From NCBI RefSeq assembly GCF_900187385.1, contig NZ_FYEY01000001.1, positions 5,642,001-5,706,000 of the forward strand: a stretch of 64,000 nucleotides of DNA, written 5' to 3'. Of this stretch, positions 63,199-64,000 are shown piece after piece. The stretch comes from Streptomyces sp. 2114.4 (GTDB taxonomy: Bacteria; Actinomycetota; Actinomycetes; Streptomycetales; Streptomycetaceae). The translations under genes and the position numbers were made by a program. A model generated the notes under the pieces. The model saw only the letters and a program-made list of their open reading frames with translations. It ran no database searches and had not been told where the DNA came from. Position 1 is the stretch's first letter, and every line of letters begins with the position of its first letter.

Positions 63199-64000
63199 GT
63201 GTTCTCGTACATCATCCGCAGGTTGATCAGCGCAGTGGTCCTGCTGCTGATCGTCAGCGCGGTCACTTTCGGCATCTTCTTCCTGCTGCCGAAACTGGCC
63301 GGGCAGAGCACCGACCAGCTTGCCCAGCAGTACATCGGAAAGGCCCCCACGCCCGCGGACATCGCCGCGGTCAAGAAGAATCTCGGCCTGGACAAGCCCG
63401 TGTACGAGCAGTACTGGGACTTCCTCAAGGGCATTTTCGTCGGCGTCGACTACAAATTCGGTCCGGAAGCGGCCAAGTGCCATGTGCCGTGCTTCGGTTA
63501 CTCCTTCAAAACCCATATCGAGGTCTGGCCGGAGATCCAGAACCGGCTTCCGGTGACGCTCTCGCTGGCCGCCGGCGCGGCCGTGCTGTGGGTCGTCTCC
63601 GGCGTCGCCACCGGTGTGCTCTCCGCGCTGCGCCCCGGCTCGGTCTTCGACCGGATGGCCATGGGCGTCGCGCTGGCCGGCGTCTCCCTCCCGATGTTCT
63701 TCACGGGAGCCCTGGCCCTGGCCCTGTTCACCTACCAGTGGCCGATCTTCGAGCGCAGCGACTACATCTATCTCACGGACGATCCGTTCGGATGGGCCCG
63801 GACCCTGGTTCTGCCCTGGGTCACCCTGGCCTTCCTCTACTCCGCGCTCTACGCCCGGCTCACCCGGGCGGGCATGCTGGAGACGCTGAGCGAGGACTAC
63901 ATCCGTACGGCCCGCGCCAAGGGCCTGCGCGAGCGCAAGGTGGTCGTCCGGCACGGCCTGCGGGCCGCGCTCACCCCGATCATCACGGTCTTCGGCATGG
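63199..64000 (+). CDS. Oligopeptide ABC transporter permease (DppB/OppB type), 3' end missing
   Basis: The plus strand is open from GTG 63199 to the window end (267 codons). The first helix (FSYIIRRLISAVVLLLIVSAVTFGIFFLLP) is typical of DppB, and the EAA loop EDYIRTARAKGLRERKVVVRHGLR lies at about 232-255. An insertion with CHVPC (around residue 95) may form an external disulfide. The missing C-terminus would hold the last helix. ATPase genes are expected downstream of the window. Confidence 0.92.
   Translation, partial: MFSYIIRRLISAVVLLLIVSAVTFGIFFLLPKLAGQSTDQLAQQYIGKAPTPADIAAVKKNLGLDKPVYEQYWDFLKGIFVGVDYKFGPEAAKCHVPCFGYSFKTHIEVWPEIQNRLPVTLSLAAGAAVLWVVSGVATGVLSALRPGSVFDRMAMGVALAGVSLPMFFTGALALALFTYQWPIFERSDYIYLTDDPFGWARTLVLPWVTLAFLYSALYARLTRAGMLETLSEDYIRTARAKGLRERKVVVRHGLRAALTPIITVFGM

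Overview
The window is chromosomal DNA from a high-GC actinomycete, almost certainly a Streptomyces: GC-rich third codon positions, many GTG starts and leaderless-type starts, a four-gene GlgE alpha-glucan pathway, and a gene order that, from memory, follows the S. coelicolor core region carrying glgE/treS, glgX, the glycine cleavage genes and an oligopeptide ABC transporter. About 50 genes can be supported. No tRNA, rRNA, CRISPR array or insertion sequence was seen.

Layout. 1-4.6 kb: an XRE-type regulator (cut by the window edge), a CitA/CitB-type two-component pair and the C4-dicarboxylate carrier dctA it probably controls through direct repeats in the intergenic region. 4.6-12.8 kb: glgB, maltokinase, treS and glgE on the minus strand, converting trehalose/maltose through maltose 1-phosphate to alpha-glucan, with a terminator inside the cluster. 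13.5-17.7 kb: two secreted M4 metalloproteases, the second with Ig-like and P domains. 18.2-22.8 kb: a heterodimeric ABC exporter with one very degenerate ATPase subunit, then a DUF4328 membrane protein. 22.8-24.8 kb: a lower-GC island holding a 42-residue peptide with a leader-like acidic part, a Gly-Gly-Gly motif and a His/Thr-rich tail, followed by an enzyme with an Fe(II)/2-oxoglutarate-type His-x-Asp...His pattern. This is the best candidate for an undescribed, RiPP-like system. 24.9-28.8 kb: a second heterodimeric ABC exporter. 28.9-31.1 kb: glgX. 31.4-34.1 kb: two tandem lipoprotein L,D-transpeptidases.

34.2-43.9 kb: enoyl-CoA hydratase, an RsbW-like ATPase, a secreted low-complexity protein with a membrane-anchored DsbA-like thioredoxin and a CcdA-like partner, dgt, a small conserved-looking protein, nadE, a GH25 muramidase without signal peptide, and a GT4 glycosyltransferase. 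44.1-50.7 kb: an OmpR/MprB-type two-component system, a BlaI/M56 regulatory pair with a twin operator, a DedA protein, a remnant of one PAP2 phosphatase next to an intact PAP2 phosphatase, and a small protein. 50.7-51.9 kb: a VapBC-like toxin-antitoxin module bracketed by two identical 74-bp copies of the sdaA 3' end plus terminator, suggesting insertion or duplication at that site. 51.9-57.1 kb: sdaA, glyA, gcvH and gcvT with a tandem glycine riboswitch upstream of gcvT. Together these genes cleave glycine, make serine and deaminate it to pyruvate. 57.3-59.9 kb: a P-loop kinase-like protein and two SseB-like proteins. 60.3-64 kb: an oligopeptide ABC transporter (permease, binding lipoprotein, second permease cut by the window end).

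All positions were read by eye. Family assignments rest on motif recognition, not on database searches.
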